Shown: one piece after another, positions 1 through 7,102 of the stretch | Numbering within the stretch: position 1 is the stretch's first letter | Layout: every line of letters starts with the position of its first letter | Origin: Chloroflexota bacterium | Lineage (GTDB): Bacteria > Chloroflexota > Dehalococcoidia > GIF9 > UBA5629 | DNA length: 8,160 bases | NCBI GenBank assembly: GCA_020354105.1 | Contig: CP070642.1 | Location: 727,125 to 735,284 of the forward strand | Direction: 5' to 3' | The notes under the pieces: generated by a model | What the model saw: the letters and a program-made list of their open reading frames with translations, nothing else | What the model was told of the DNA's origin: nothing | Databases searched by the model: none | Program-made: the position numbers and the translations under genes

Positions 1-207
1 ATAGATCTAGGACGACCTCAAACCATTCAACTAGCAGTCCTTATCGACCGAGGTCATCGAGAACTACCTATACGTGCCGACTATGTGGGCAAAAATATAC
101 CCACATCAAAGAATGAGGAAATAAAAGTATACGTTAAAGAGGTAGATGGCGAAGACAAGGTAAGTATAATCGCACCTACCAAGGGGGTAGATGATGAAAA
201 CAGTTGA
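1..207 (+). CDS. pyrR: PyrR bifunctional pyr operon regulator / uracil phosphoribosyltransferase, C-terminal part (5' truncated)
   Basis: Frame 1 is open from the left edge to a TGA at 205-207 and gives the last 68 residues of a PyrR-type protein. The stretch DLGRP, then QLAVLIDRGHRELPIRADYVGKN and IPTSK (read in pieces), closely matches the C-terminal half of Bacillus PyrR as I remember it. PyrR proteins bind pyr mRNA in response to UMP and cause attenuation, and many also have uracil phosphoribosyltransferase activity. The PRPP-binding loop and start codon lie upstream of the window, so neither activity can be judged here. The tail, ending in a Lys-Gly-Val-Asp-Asp-Glu-Asn-Ser stretch, seems about ten residues longer than in Bacillus and carries the ribosome-binding site and start of pyrB. 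Its position at the head of pyrB-pyrC-carB-pyrK fits autogenous control of the operon. Any PyrR-binding attenuator would be outside the window. The family call is firm; the regulatory role is inferred. Confidence 0.93.
   Translation: MDLGRPQTIQLAVLIDRGHRELPIRADYVGKNIPTSKNEEIKVYVKEVDGEDKVSIIAPTKGVDDENS
181..187 (+). promoter_or_regulatory. Ribosome-binding site of pyrB inside the pyrR 3' end
   Basis: AAGGGGG lies inside the pyrR coding sequence, just before two tandem ATG codons at 191 and 194. The spacing is 3 nt to the first ATG and 6 nt to the second. The second ATG is therefore the better-placed start, although either gives essentially the same protein. The arrangement implies that pyrB initiation is coupled to translation of pyrR. 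Confidence 0.6.
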
Positions 208-1204
208 ACCAGGTTCGGGCACTGCCACGCCGGAGACCTTACCACCACTATCTACAGCAGTCTGGCAGCATCGTCACATACTCGATCTGGATGACTTCAC
301 ACAGGAAGAAATAGAGCTTGTCATGGAAACAGCTGATGCCATGGCTGAGGTATTGACCAGGGAAGTAAAAAGGGTGCCCACATTAAGAGGCAAGACAGTT
401 GTTACCATGTTTTACGAACCAAGCACACGTACTCGTGCCTCATTTGAGCTGGCAGCTAAAAACCTGAGCGCCGATACGATCAGCATCGATGCCTCCAAGA
501 GCAGTGTAACCAAGGGAGAGTCCTTACTTGACAGCCTGTGCACTATTCAGGCTCTGGGCGCCGATTTCATAGTCATGCGTCATTCCCAATCTGGAGCCCC
601 ATATCTGGCCACACAGTATGTAAACTCCAGCATAATAAATGCGGGAGACGGCTGGCATGCCCACCCCTCTCAAGCCCTTCTCGACCTCTACACTATTCGC
701 CGTCATTTGGGCAAATTAGACAACCTGAAAGTGGCAATCATAGGAGACATTATGCATAGCCGTGTAGCCCGCTCCAATATATGGGGGATGAATACTATGG
801 GAGCCAAAGTAGTACTATGCGCCCCTCACACCCTTTTAGCACGGGGCATGTATGACTTCCTGTCTAAATGTAATCTATCTAATGTCAGTATCGAAACCGC
901 TGTCGAGCCTGCTCTGGAAGATGCAGATGTGGTAATGCTCCTTAGGCTACAGTTAGAGAGACAGCAAAGCGGGTTACTGCCCAGTCTAAGAGAATATATA
1001 CAGCTTTATCAGCTAACTATGGAACGGCTATCTTTAGCTAGGCAAAATGCTTTGGTTATGCACCCAGGACCCATTAACGAGGGTGTTGAAATCAGTCCTG
1101 AGGTAGCCCATGGGGCTCAATCTGTGATCGCAGAACAGGTAACTAACGGTGTGGCTATCCGCATGGCATTGCTCTATCTAGTAGCCGGAGGTAAAAACAA
1201 ATAA
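191..1204 (+). CDS. pyrB: Aspartate carbamoyltransferase catalytic subunit
   Basis: This enzyme condenses carbamoyl phosphate with L-aspartate to N-carbamoyl-L-aspartate, the first committed step of pyrimidine synthesis, in the cytoplasm. The 337-residue protein has the carbamoyl-phosphate motif STRTR (residues 78-82) within FYEPSTRTRASFE. Lys108 lies in the 80s-type loop (SSVTKGES). HPSQALLDLYT (158-168) and the Arg/Gln/Glu/Arg set at 252-257 are typical of the aspartate-binding domain, and HPGP is at 291-294. It is about 30 residues longer than Bacillus PyrB (about 304) because of a Pro/Thr-rich N-terminal tail before the first recognisable segment, HRHILDLDD. The first 17 bases overlap the end of pyrR, and the next in-frame ATG is at residue 45, inside the conserved fold, so the start is at 191 or 194. 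The stop shares one base with the pyrC start. No pyrI regulatory-subunit gene is present, which fits an unregulated catalytic-trimer class. A Glu at 297 replaces the Arg more usual in the HPGPxNRG motif. Confidence 0.96.
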   Translation: MMKTVEPGSGTATPETLPPLSTAVWQHRHILDLDDFTQEEIELVMETADAMAEVLTREVKRVPTLRGKTVVTMFYEPSTRTRASFELAAKNLSADTISIDASKSSVTKGESLLDSLCTIQALGADFIVMRHSQSGAPYLATQYVNSSIINAGDGWHAHPSQALLDLYTIRRHLGKLDNLKVAIIGDIMHSRVARSNIWGMNTMGAKVVLCAPHTLLARGMYDFLSKCNLSNVSIETAVEPALEDADVVMLLRLQLERQQSGLLPSLREYIQLYQLTMERLSLARQNALVMHPGPINEGVEISPEVAHGAQSVIAEQVTNGVAIRMALLYLVAGGKNK

Positions 1205-2538
1205 TGTCCACCACCATACTAATAAGCGGCGGCAGAATAATAGACCCTGGCCAGGGAATAGACGAAGTCGCCGACCTGCTCATCACCAAAGGTAAAATCG
1301 CCTGGATTGGAGACAAAGGCAAAGCACCATCCCAACCGGACTTGACCACCATCGACGCCACAGGACTTATTGTCTGCCCCGGATTTATTGACCTCCACTG
1401 CCACCTGCGCGAGCCCGGCTTCGAAGATAAGGAGACCATCGCCACCGGCACCAAAGCTGCCGCCAGAGGAGGTTTCACCACTATCTGCTGTATGCCGAAC
1501 ACAAATCCTCCTCTAGACACTCAGTCCTCTATAGATTATGTAAAGAAGGCGGCCGAAGTTGAAGGGGCGGTGCAAGTATTGCCAATAGGTTGTGTCACCA
1601 AAGGAAGACAAGGTAAAGAGATAACTGAAATGAGCGAGTTGGCTAAGGCAGGTGCCATTGGTTTTAGTGACGATGGTGAACCAGTGGCCAGCTCACGCAT
1701 CATGTCGCTGGCTATGGATTACAGTCAAGCCTCAGGCTTGCCAATCATTGACCATTGTGAGGATCAGGAATTGAGCGATGGTGGCTTTATGAACGATGGC
1801 TGGGTATCAGCACGCCTTGGATTAAAAGGTATACCTAAAGTTGCTGAGGAGATTACAGTCGCCCGTGACCTTGCCCTGGCTCAACTCACTAACGCCAGGC
1901 TACATATCGCCCATGTCAGTACAGCAGACTCGGTAGAACTTATCCGCCAGGCTAAAGATAAAGGTACAACAGTTACCGCAGAAGTCACCCCTCACCATCT
2001 GACACTGACTGAAGAACGAGTAATGGGCAGTAAATTAGAAGAGCATAATCAACTGACATATGATACCAACGCCAAAGTCAATCCACCATTGCGCAATAAA
2101 GAAGACATTGCTGCCTTAATCAAAGGGCTCAAAGATGGCACCATCGATGCCATCGCCACAGACCACGCACCTCACACCCTGGTAGACAAGATGTGCGAGT
2201 TTGGGCTGGCAGCTTTTGGTATCAGCGGGCTGGAAACGGCTCTCGCCTGCCTCATGAGTCTGGTACATAGCGACCAACTGGATCTGAATACCCTGATATC
2301 CAAACTCACATCAGAGCCAGCCAGAATTATCGGTACCAGATATGGAGAGCTTGGCACATTGAAACCCGGCTGCCGGGCTGATGTTGCTCTCTTTGATCCC
2401 AATAAGGAATGGACAGTCAGCAGCCTGGATTTCGCTTCTAAAGGCAGAAATACCCCTTTCGATGGCTGCCATTTGAAAGGCAATGTAATGATAACCATAG
2501 TAGGTGGGAAAATAGTCTATAAACTCAACTCAAAATAA
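1204..2538 (+). CDS. pyrC: Dihydroorotase, class I (zinc-dependent amidohydrolase)
   Basis: This enzyme reversibly cyclises N-carbamoyl-L-aspartate to L-dihydroorotate, the third pathway step. The 444-residue length fits class I (PyrC/AllB-like) enzymes rather than the roughly 345-residue E. coli class II type. Metal and substrate motifs are in order: DLHCHLRE (63-70, ligands His65 and His67), ATGTKAAARGG (80-90), FSDDGE (154-159, with the Asp that bridges the metals in Bacillus-type enzymes), DHCED (183-187), HIAHVS (234-239), TPHHLT (262-267) and ATDHAPH (318-324, catalytic Asp320). A composite site GELGTLKPGCRADV near the C terminus is typical of the amidohydrolase beta-sandwich. All expected catalytic residues are present, so it should be active rather than a dihydroorotase-like pseudoenzyme. 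The start is set by the TAATG junction with pyrB and by GGAGGT at 1187-1192, 11 nt upstream. Allantoinase or hydantoinase is the main alternative family, but the pyr context makes dihydroorotase near certain. Confidence 0.96.
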   Translation: MSTTILISGGRIIDPGQGIDEVADLLITKGKIAWIGDKGKAPSQPDLTTIDATGLIVCPGFIDLHCHLREPGFEDKETIATGTKAAARGGFTTICCMPNTNPPLDTQSSIDYVKKAAEVEGAVQVLPIGCVTKGRQGKEITEMSELAKAGAIGFSDDGEPVASSRIMSLAMDYSQASGLPIIDHCEDQELSDGGFMNDGWVSARLGLKGIPKVAEEITVARDLALAQLTNARLHIAHVSTADSVELIRQAKDKGTTVTAEVTPHHLTLTEERVMGSKLEEHNQLTYDTNAKVNPPLRNKEDIAALIKGLKDGTIDAIATDHAPHTLVDKMCEFGLAAFGISGLETALACLMSLVHSDQLDLNTLISKLTSEPARIIGTRYGELGTLKPGCRADVALFDPNKEWTVSSLDFASKGRNTPFDGCHLKGNVMITIVGGKIVYKLNSK

Positions 2539-2558
2539 AAACAAGGAGACGGTTTTAT

Positions 2559-5500
2559 ATGCCAAGACGTGACGACATCAAGAAAGTAATGATTATTGGC
2601 TCAGGACCTATTGTAATAGGACAAGCCTGCGAATTCGATTATTCCGGAACACAGGCTTGTAAGGCCCTTCGAAGTCTAGGCTATGAAATCGTACTGGTAA
2701 ATTCAAATCCAGCAACTATTATGACCGACCCGGGAATGGCGGACGTCACTTATATCGAACCACTCAACCTGGAAATGATGACCCAGATTATTGAAAAGGA
2801 ACGGCCTGATGCCATATTGCCAAACCTAGGTGGTCAAACAGGTTTAAATCTCAGCTCTGAACTGTCGCGTACAGGAGTGCTTGAGAAATACGGCGTCAAG
2901 GTCATTGGTGTTGACGTCGATGCCATTAAGAGCGGTGAGGACCGCACCACATTCAAAGAGACTATGAATCGCCTTGGGATAGAGATGCCCAGAAGTCAAT
3001 CGGTATACAGCGTTGAGGAGGCAGAACAGGTCGCAGCTGAGCTGGGATACCCGGTAGTTATACGCCCCGCATACACCATGGGAGGAACCGGCGGTGGGCT
3101 TGTCTACAATGTGGAAGAGCTACGCATCGTTGCCAGCCGTGGCATTTCGGCGAGCCTTATCGGGCAGATACTGGTAGAGGAATCAGTTTTGGGTTGGGAA
3201 GAGCTGGAGCTGGAGGTAGTCCGTGATTCCAAAAACCAGATGATTACCGTATGCTTCATCGAGAATGTAGACGCCATGGGTGTTCACACCGGCGACTCTT
3301 ATTGTGTAGCCCCCATGCTTACAATCGACACCGAATTGCAGAAACGTCTCCAGGAATACTCCTACAGAATCGTAGAAGCAATACGTGTCATAGGAGGCAC
3401 TAACATCCAGTTCGCCCATGACCCCAAGACAGGTCGTGTCGTTGTAATCGAAATTAATCCCAGGACTTCGCGTTCATCAGCACTTGCCTCCAAGGCAACT
3501 GGTTTCCCGATTGCATTTGTATCTGCTAAATTGGCCGCTGGTCTCACGCTCGACGAAATTCCCTACTGGCGAGATGGTACCCTGGAGAAATACACGCCAT
3601 CAGGCGACTATGTGGTAGTAAAGTTTGCCCGCTGGGCTTTTGAGAAATTCAAGGACGCGGAAGACAAACTGGGAACTCAAATGCGCGCTGTCGGCGAGGT
3701 TATGAGCATCGGCAAAAATTACAAGGAGGCGCTTCAGAAATCAATCCGCTCTCTGGAGAACAGTCGCTACGGATTGGGTTTCACCCGGGACTTTAACAAG
3801 AAATCGTTGGACGAGCTGATGAGCATGTTAAACGAACCGACAAGCGAGCGCCAGTTCATAATGTATGAAGCTCTACGCAAAGGTGCTGATGTGCAGGAAC
3901 TATATGAGAAAACTTATATCAAGCCATGGTTTATCATTCAAATGAAAGAGCTGGTAGAACTTGAAGAGAAAATTCTCAAGTACAAAGGCAAGACACTACC
4001 TGATGAGTTGCTTATCCAAGCCAAAAAAGACGGGTTCTCAGACCGCTACCTATCTCAGATTCTAAGACTGCCAGAAAAAAAGATTCGGCAGAAACGAGCT
4101 TCACTTGGAGTGGTCGAGGGCTGGGAACCTGTACCTGTCAGTGGGGTCGAAAATGCAGCCTACTATTTCTCAACCTACAATGCACCCGACAAGACCACAA
4201 GCAGCAATAGACGAAAGGTTATGGTGCTTGGAGGCGGGCCTAACCGCATCGGTCAGGGCATAGAATTCGATTATTGCTGTGTTCACGCAGCTTTTGCCCT
4301 GCGTGACGAAGGATTCGAGACCATAATGGTCAATTGTAATCCAGAAACAGTGTCAACAGACTACGACACTTCGGATAAGCTTTACTTCGAACCTCTGACG
4401 GTTGAAGACGTCTTAAGTATCTATGAAAAGGAAAAACCTGAAGGCGTTATCGTCCAGTTTGGTGGCCAGACACCACTCAACATTGCTAACGATTTAGCTG
4501 AAGCTGGCGTCAAAATCGTGGGCACTACCCCAGAGACAATAGACCTGGCTGAAGACCGAGACCATTTTCGCCAGATGATGCAAAAGCTTAATATACCTAT
4601 GCCAGCATCTGGGATGGCCAGCAATTTAGATGAGGCGCTCAGCGTAGCTAAGCGAATCGGGTATCCGTTGATGGTTCGGCCATCATACGTATTGGGCGGA
4701 CGTGGCATGGAGGTAGTACATGATGAGGACATGCTTAAAGAATACGTCGCTGCGGCAGTGGACGTAACTCCTGATCGCCCAATTCTGATTGACAAGTTCC
4801 TTGAAAACGCAATTGAAACTGAAGCAGATGCTATAGCCGATGGAACCGATGCCTTTGTGCCTGCGGTTATGGAGCACATAGAATTAGCCGGTGTACATTC
4901 CGGTGATTCAGCCTGTGTAATCCCACCTGTAAGTATACCTGAGCAGCATATTGCTACTATCAATGAATACACCAGGAAAATAGCTACGGAACTCAACGTG
5001 ATGGGACTTATGAACATGCAGTATGCTATAGCCAAGGACGTCGTCTATGTGCTGGAAGCCAATCCAAGGGCATCACGAACGGTGCCACTGGTATCAAAAG
5101 TTTGTAACGTTTCGATGGCAAGACTGGCAACCCAGATTATGCTGGGCAAGCATCTATCAGAGCTAAACTTGAAGCCGCGCCGTATTCCTCATTTCGGTGT
5201 CAAGGAGGCGGTGTTCCCGTTTCCTATGTTTCCTGAGGTAGACCCAATTCTGGGACCAGAGATGCGGTCGACCGGAGAGGTGCTGGGAATTGCCAATTCC
5301 TTCGGCCTCGCCTTCTTCAAGGCACAATTAGCTGCTCAACAATCCCTGCCTATAGATGGGACGGCCTGGATAAGCTTGTTTAGCAAAGACTTGCCTTCTG
5401 CACTGGAAGTAGCAAAACGATTCGCCGAGCTTGGTTTTAAAATTAAAACAACACGCGGCACTCATAGATTTTTAGCCAGACATGGCATTAAATCTGAATT

Positions 5501-5759
5501 AATACTTAAGATGCATGAAGGGCGGCCCAACATAGCTGATGGAATCAAGAATAGGGAAATCCAATTAGTAATCAACACTCCTAGCGGCAAGTTGAGCAAA
5601 CACGAAGATTCCTATATCCGCAAGGAAGCAATCAAGTACAAGGTGACCTACATAACAACGCTTGCCGCCGCTGCCGCCGCTGCCAAAGGTATTGCTGCAT
5701 ATCGCAACGGCAAGCTAGAGGTCAAGTCTCTACAAAACTACCATGCCGACATTAAATAG
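2559..5759 (+). CDS. carB: Carbamoyl-phosphate synthase large subunit
   Basis: This subunit makes carbamoyl phosphate from bicarbonate, ammonia and two ATP; the ammonia is normally delivered by the CarA glutaminase. At 1066 residues it is full length (E. coli CarB is about 1073) and shows both homologous halves. The first half has a nucleotide-binding fold from MIIGSGPIVIGQ, Arg129 (EDR), Arg169 with the loop MGGTGGG (174-180), and the metal-ligand segment EINPR at 298-302. The oligomerisation linker follows. The second half restarts near residue 552 (VMVLGGGPNRIGQG), with Arg667 (EDR), Arg707 and GGRG (713-716), and EANPR at 833-837. The MGS-like allosteric domain runs from about 933 to the end and includes TTRGT and HEGRP. 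In E. coli this domain binds UMP and ornithine; UMP feedback here is inference. AAGGAG at 2543-2548 is 10 nt upstream of the ATG, and the gap from pyrC is 20 bp. Notably, carA is not adjacent. There is no frameshift or missing catalytic residue that I can see. Confidence 0.97.
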   Translation: MPRRDDIKKVMIIGSGPIVIGQACEFDYSGTQACKALRSLGYEIVLVNSNPATIMTDPGMADVTYIEPLNLEMMTQIIEKERPDAILPNLGGQTGLNLSSELSRTGVLEKYGVKVIGVDVDAIKSGEDRTTFKETMNRLGIEMPRSQSVYSVEEAEQVAAELGYPVVIRPAYTMGGTGGGLVYNVEELRIVASRGISASLIGQILVEESVLGWEELELEVVRDSKNQMITVCFIENVDAMGVHTGDSYCVAPMLTIDTELQKRLQEYSYRIVEAIRVIGGTNIQFAHDPKTGRVVVIEINPRTSRSSALASKATGFPIAFVSAKLAAGLTLDEIPYWRDGTLEKYTPSGDYVVVKFARWAFEKFKDAEDKLGTQMRAVGEVMSIGKNYKEALQKSIRSLENSRYGLGFTRDFNKKSLDELMSMLNEPTSERQFIMYEALRKGADVQELYEKTYIKPWFIIQMKELVELEEKILKYKGKTLPDELLIQAKKDGFSDRYLSQILRLPEKKIRQKRASLGVVEGWEPVPVSGVENAAYYFSTYNAPDKTTSSNRRKVMVLGGGPNRIGQGIEFDYCCVHAAFALRDEGFETIMVNCNPETVSTDYDTSDKLYFEPLTVEDVLSIYEKEKPEGVIVQFGGQTPLNIANDLAEAGVKIVGTTPETIDLAEDRDHFRQMMQKLNIPMPASGMASNLDEALSVAKRIGYPLMVRPSYVLGGRGMEVVHDEDMLKEYVAAAVDVTPDRPILIDKFLENAIETEADAIADGTDAFVPAVMEHIELAGVHSGDSACVIPPVSIPEQHIATINEYTRKIATELNVMGLMNMQYAIAKDVVYVLEANPRASRTVPLVSKVCNVSMARLATQIMLGKHLSELNLKPRRIPHFGVKEAVFPFPMFPEVDPILGPEMRSTGEVLGIANSFGLAFFKAQLAAQQSLPIDGTAWISLFSKDLPSALEVAKRFAELGFKIKTTRGTHRFLARHGIKSELILKMHEGRPNIADGIKNREIQLVINTPSGKLSKHEDSYIRKEAIKYKVTYITTLAAAAAAAKGIAAYRNGKLEVKSLQNYHADIK
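5664..5684 (+). repeat. Short GCC/GCT repeat encoding an alanine run in CarB
   Basis: Two copies of the 9-mer GCCGCCGCT followed by GCC encode seven consecutive alanines in the C-terminal allosteric domain, just after a Tyr-Ile-Thr-Thr-Leu stretch. Alanine-rich sequence is common at this position in CarB proteins, so the repeat is probably a codon-level coincidence of a helix-forming segment rather than a functional DNA element. Confidence 0.6.
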
Positions 5760-5761
5760 AT

Positions 5762-6559
5762 ATGGGAGTTGAAGCGGCTCATCAATCAAAACAAGTCACA
5801 GCTACTGTTACCTCCAACCTCGAGCTAATGCCCGGGCATCATCTAATCTGCGTTGAAGCTCCCAGCATAGTCGCTAAAGCCAGGCCAGGCCAATTCATAA
5901 CAGTTAGATGTGGAGGGACACTCATATTGCGCCGACCTCTCAGCATCCATAAATCAATTGACTCTAAATACCTTTATCTCCTTTTCAAGATAGTAGGCAA
6001 AGGCACTACATGGTTATCACAAAGGCAGAGGGGCGAAAGATTAGATTTAATCGGTCCCCTTGGTAAAGGTTTCTCAATTGAGCCAGCATCACAGAAACTA
6101 CTACTGGCAGCTGGCGGGATAGGTATCGCTCCTTTGTTTTTCCTCGCTCAAAAAGCACTGGGGGAGGGAAAGTCTGTAAAGCTGCTCTTAGGCGCGCGCA
6201 CTAACGAAGGGCTTTATCCCCAGAAAGATTTGCCCAGAGGAATCGAGGCAATCATTACCACCGAAGATGGCAGCGAGGGAACTAAGGGCAAGTTGACAGA
6301 CGTATTACCCAAATATGCTGATTGGGCTGACCAAATCTACGCCTGCGGGCCAATAGGTATGTACAAAACAATAGCTGACCAAAGGCAACAATGGCAAGTT
6401 AATAAACCGGTACAGGTCTCACTTGAAGTACGCATGGGTTGTGGTATTGGGGCTTGTTTCGGCTGCAGTATAAAAACAAAGAACGGTATGAAACAGGTAT
6501 GCCATGATGGGCCTGTTTTCGATCTGGATGAAGTTATATTGGAGGAGATAAAAATATGA
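5762..6559 (+). CDS. pyrK: Dihydroorotate dehydrogenase B, electron transfer subunit
   Basis: PyrK carries electrons from dihydroorotate, oxidised by the FMN subunit PyrD (class 1B), through a [2Fe-2S] cluster and FAD to NAD+. The 265-residue protein has the ferredoxin-reductase fold. A FAD-binding RRPLS is at 57-61, GPLGKGF at 98-104, the nucleotide-binding AAGGIGIAPLFF at 116-127, and ACGPIGM at 194-200. The C-terminal cluster motif has cysteines 227, 232, 235 and 247 (C-x4-C-x2-C-x11-C), followed by DGPVF, which is diagnostic for PyrK. The start is 2 nt after the carB stop. An in-frame stop at 5753-5755 rules out an earlier start, and no Shine-Dalgarno sequence is visible, so initiation probably depends on ribosomes finishing carB. 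The partner gene pyrD, normally adjacent, is not in the window. A generic NAD(P)H-flavin or sulfide dehydrogenase subunit is the main alternative, but the pyr operon context argues against it. Confidence 0.92.
   Translation: MGVEAAHQSKQVTATVTSNLELMPGHHLICVEAPSIVAKARPGQFITVRCGGTLILRRPLSIHKSIDSKYLYLLFKIVGKGTTWLSQRQRGERLDLIGPLGKGFSIEPASQKLLLAAGGIGIAPLFFLAQKALGEGKSVKLLLGARTNEGLYPQKDLPRGIEAIITTEDGSEGTKGKLTDVLPKYADWADQIYACGPIGMYKTIADQRQQWQVNKPVQVSLEVRMGCGIGACFGCSIKTKNGMKQVCHDGPVFDLDEVILEEIKI
6541..6547 (+). promoter_or_regulatory. Ribosome-binding site of the yjbQ-family gene inside the pyrK 3' end
   Basis: GGAGGAG encodes part of the last codons of pyrK and lies 8 nt before the ATG at 6556, 11 nt before a second in-frame ATG at 6559. 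It is one of the strongest Shine-Dalgarno matches in the window and favours the first ATG. It supports 6556 as a real, coupled start. Confidence 0.65.
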
Positions 6560-6975
6560 TGGTAGTAAACAAAACCATCCGCCTCAGCACAAGAGGGGAT
6601 TGCGATATGATAGATATAACCGCGGAAGTAGCAGATGAGATTAGGGACTCTAATATTAACAATGGCATAGCTACGATTTTTATCTCTGGGTCAACTGCGG
6701 GTATACCAACTATTGAGTACGAGGATGGGTTGATTAGAGATTTCAAGGATATGTGGGACAGGAATGCACCTGCTAACATGCCCTACCAGCATGATCGGCG
6801 ATGGGGAGACGGGAATGGACACTCTCACATAAGGGCTTCACTCCAAGGCCCCTCACTGATCGTGCCCTTTGCCAATAAGAAAATGACGCTTGGAACCTGG
6901 CAGCAGATTATAGTAGTAGACTTCGACAACCGCCCCAGAACCAGGGAAGTCATTCTGCAACTCTTAGGCGAATAA
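6556..6975 (+). CDS. YjbQ / UPF0047 family protein (secondary thiamine-phosphate synthase enzyme family)
   Basis: The 139-residue protein has the length and signatures of the YjbQ family (TIGR00149 type). These are a Ser-Thr-Ala-Gly segment near 46-49 followed by TIEYEDGL, the conserved WGDGNGHSHIRASLQGPS core at 83-100, and the C-terminal TLGTWQQIIVVDFDNRPRTR (111-130). His79, His89 and His91 are spaced like the conserved histidines thought to form the family's active or metal site. In E. coli, YjbQ shows weak thiamine-phosphate synthase activity that can bypass loss of thiE, but its physiological role is unsettled, so I give no gene symbol. The start overlaps the pyrK stop as ATGA, with a strong ribosome-binding site, so it is almost certainly co-translated with the pyrimidine operon. 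Nothing in the sequence explains the link to pyrimidine synthesis. It has no signal peptide or membrane segment. The family assignment is strong; the function is open. Confidence 0.9.
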   Translation: MMVVNKTIRLSTRGDCDMIDITAEVADEIRDSNINNGIATIFISGSTAGIPTIEYEDGLIRDFKDMWDRNAPANMPYQHDRRWGDGNGHSHIRASLQGPSLIVPFANKKMTLGTWQQIIVVDFDNRPRTREVILQLLGE

Positions 6976-7102
6976 GATACCTGAGCCATATCCTCAACAA
7001 CAATTTTGGCGTACCATTGTAATAGCTATTTCTCGTAGGGTAAAATGTTGCCTGGCTTTTCGTATTCTATTCTGCTCGATTTGGTATAGAAACAGACATC
7101 AA
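6976..7102 (+). other. Intergenic region between the pyr operon and the glycosyltransferase gene
   Basis: This 127-bp gap is the only substantial non-coding stretch in the window. I see no GC-rich hairpin followed by a T-run, so there is no convincing intrinsic terminator after the yjbQ-family gene; read-through or factor-dependent termination is possible. It holds a candidate promoter (7017-7046) and a 10-bp perfect palindrome (7021-7030). No RNA gene or riboswitch is recognisable. Confidence 0.6.
7017..7046 (+). promoter_or_regulatory. Candidate sigma-70-type promoter for the glycosyltransferase gene
   Basis: TTGTAA at 7017-7022 and TAAAAT at 7041-7046 are separated by 18 nt and match the -35 and -10 consensus at four and five of six positions. 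Transcription would begin near 7052-7054 and leave a leader of about 50 nt before the ATG at 7103. The position, in the only sizeable gap of the window, supports it; the weak -35 leaves it tentative. Confidence 0.35.

Noticed and set aside
1155..1520. A 121-codon minus-strand frame across the pyrB-pyrC junction
   Set aside because: It is antisense to conserved catalytic motifs of pyrC and to the pyrB C terminus; its translation resembles no family.
4421..5035. A 204-codon open frame on the minus strand inside carB
   Set aside because: It lies wholly opposite a strongly conserved stretch of carB, has a low-complexity Ser/Ile-rich translation with no recognisable domain, and has no promoter or neighbour to support it.
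7045..7089. A 14-codon upstream open frame before the glycosyltransferase
   Set aside because: It has a GTAGGG only 4 nt upstream and a plain hydrophobic translation. Its ATG also overlaps the candidate -10 box, so it would not be on a transcript from that promoter.
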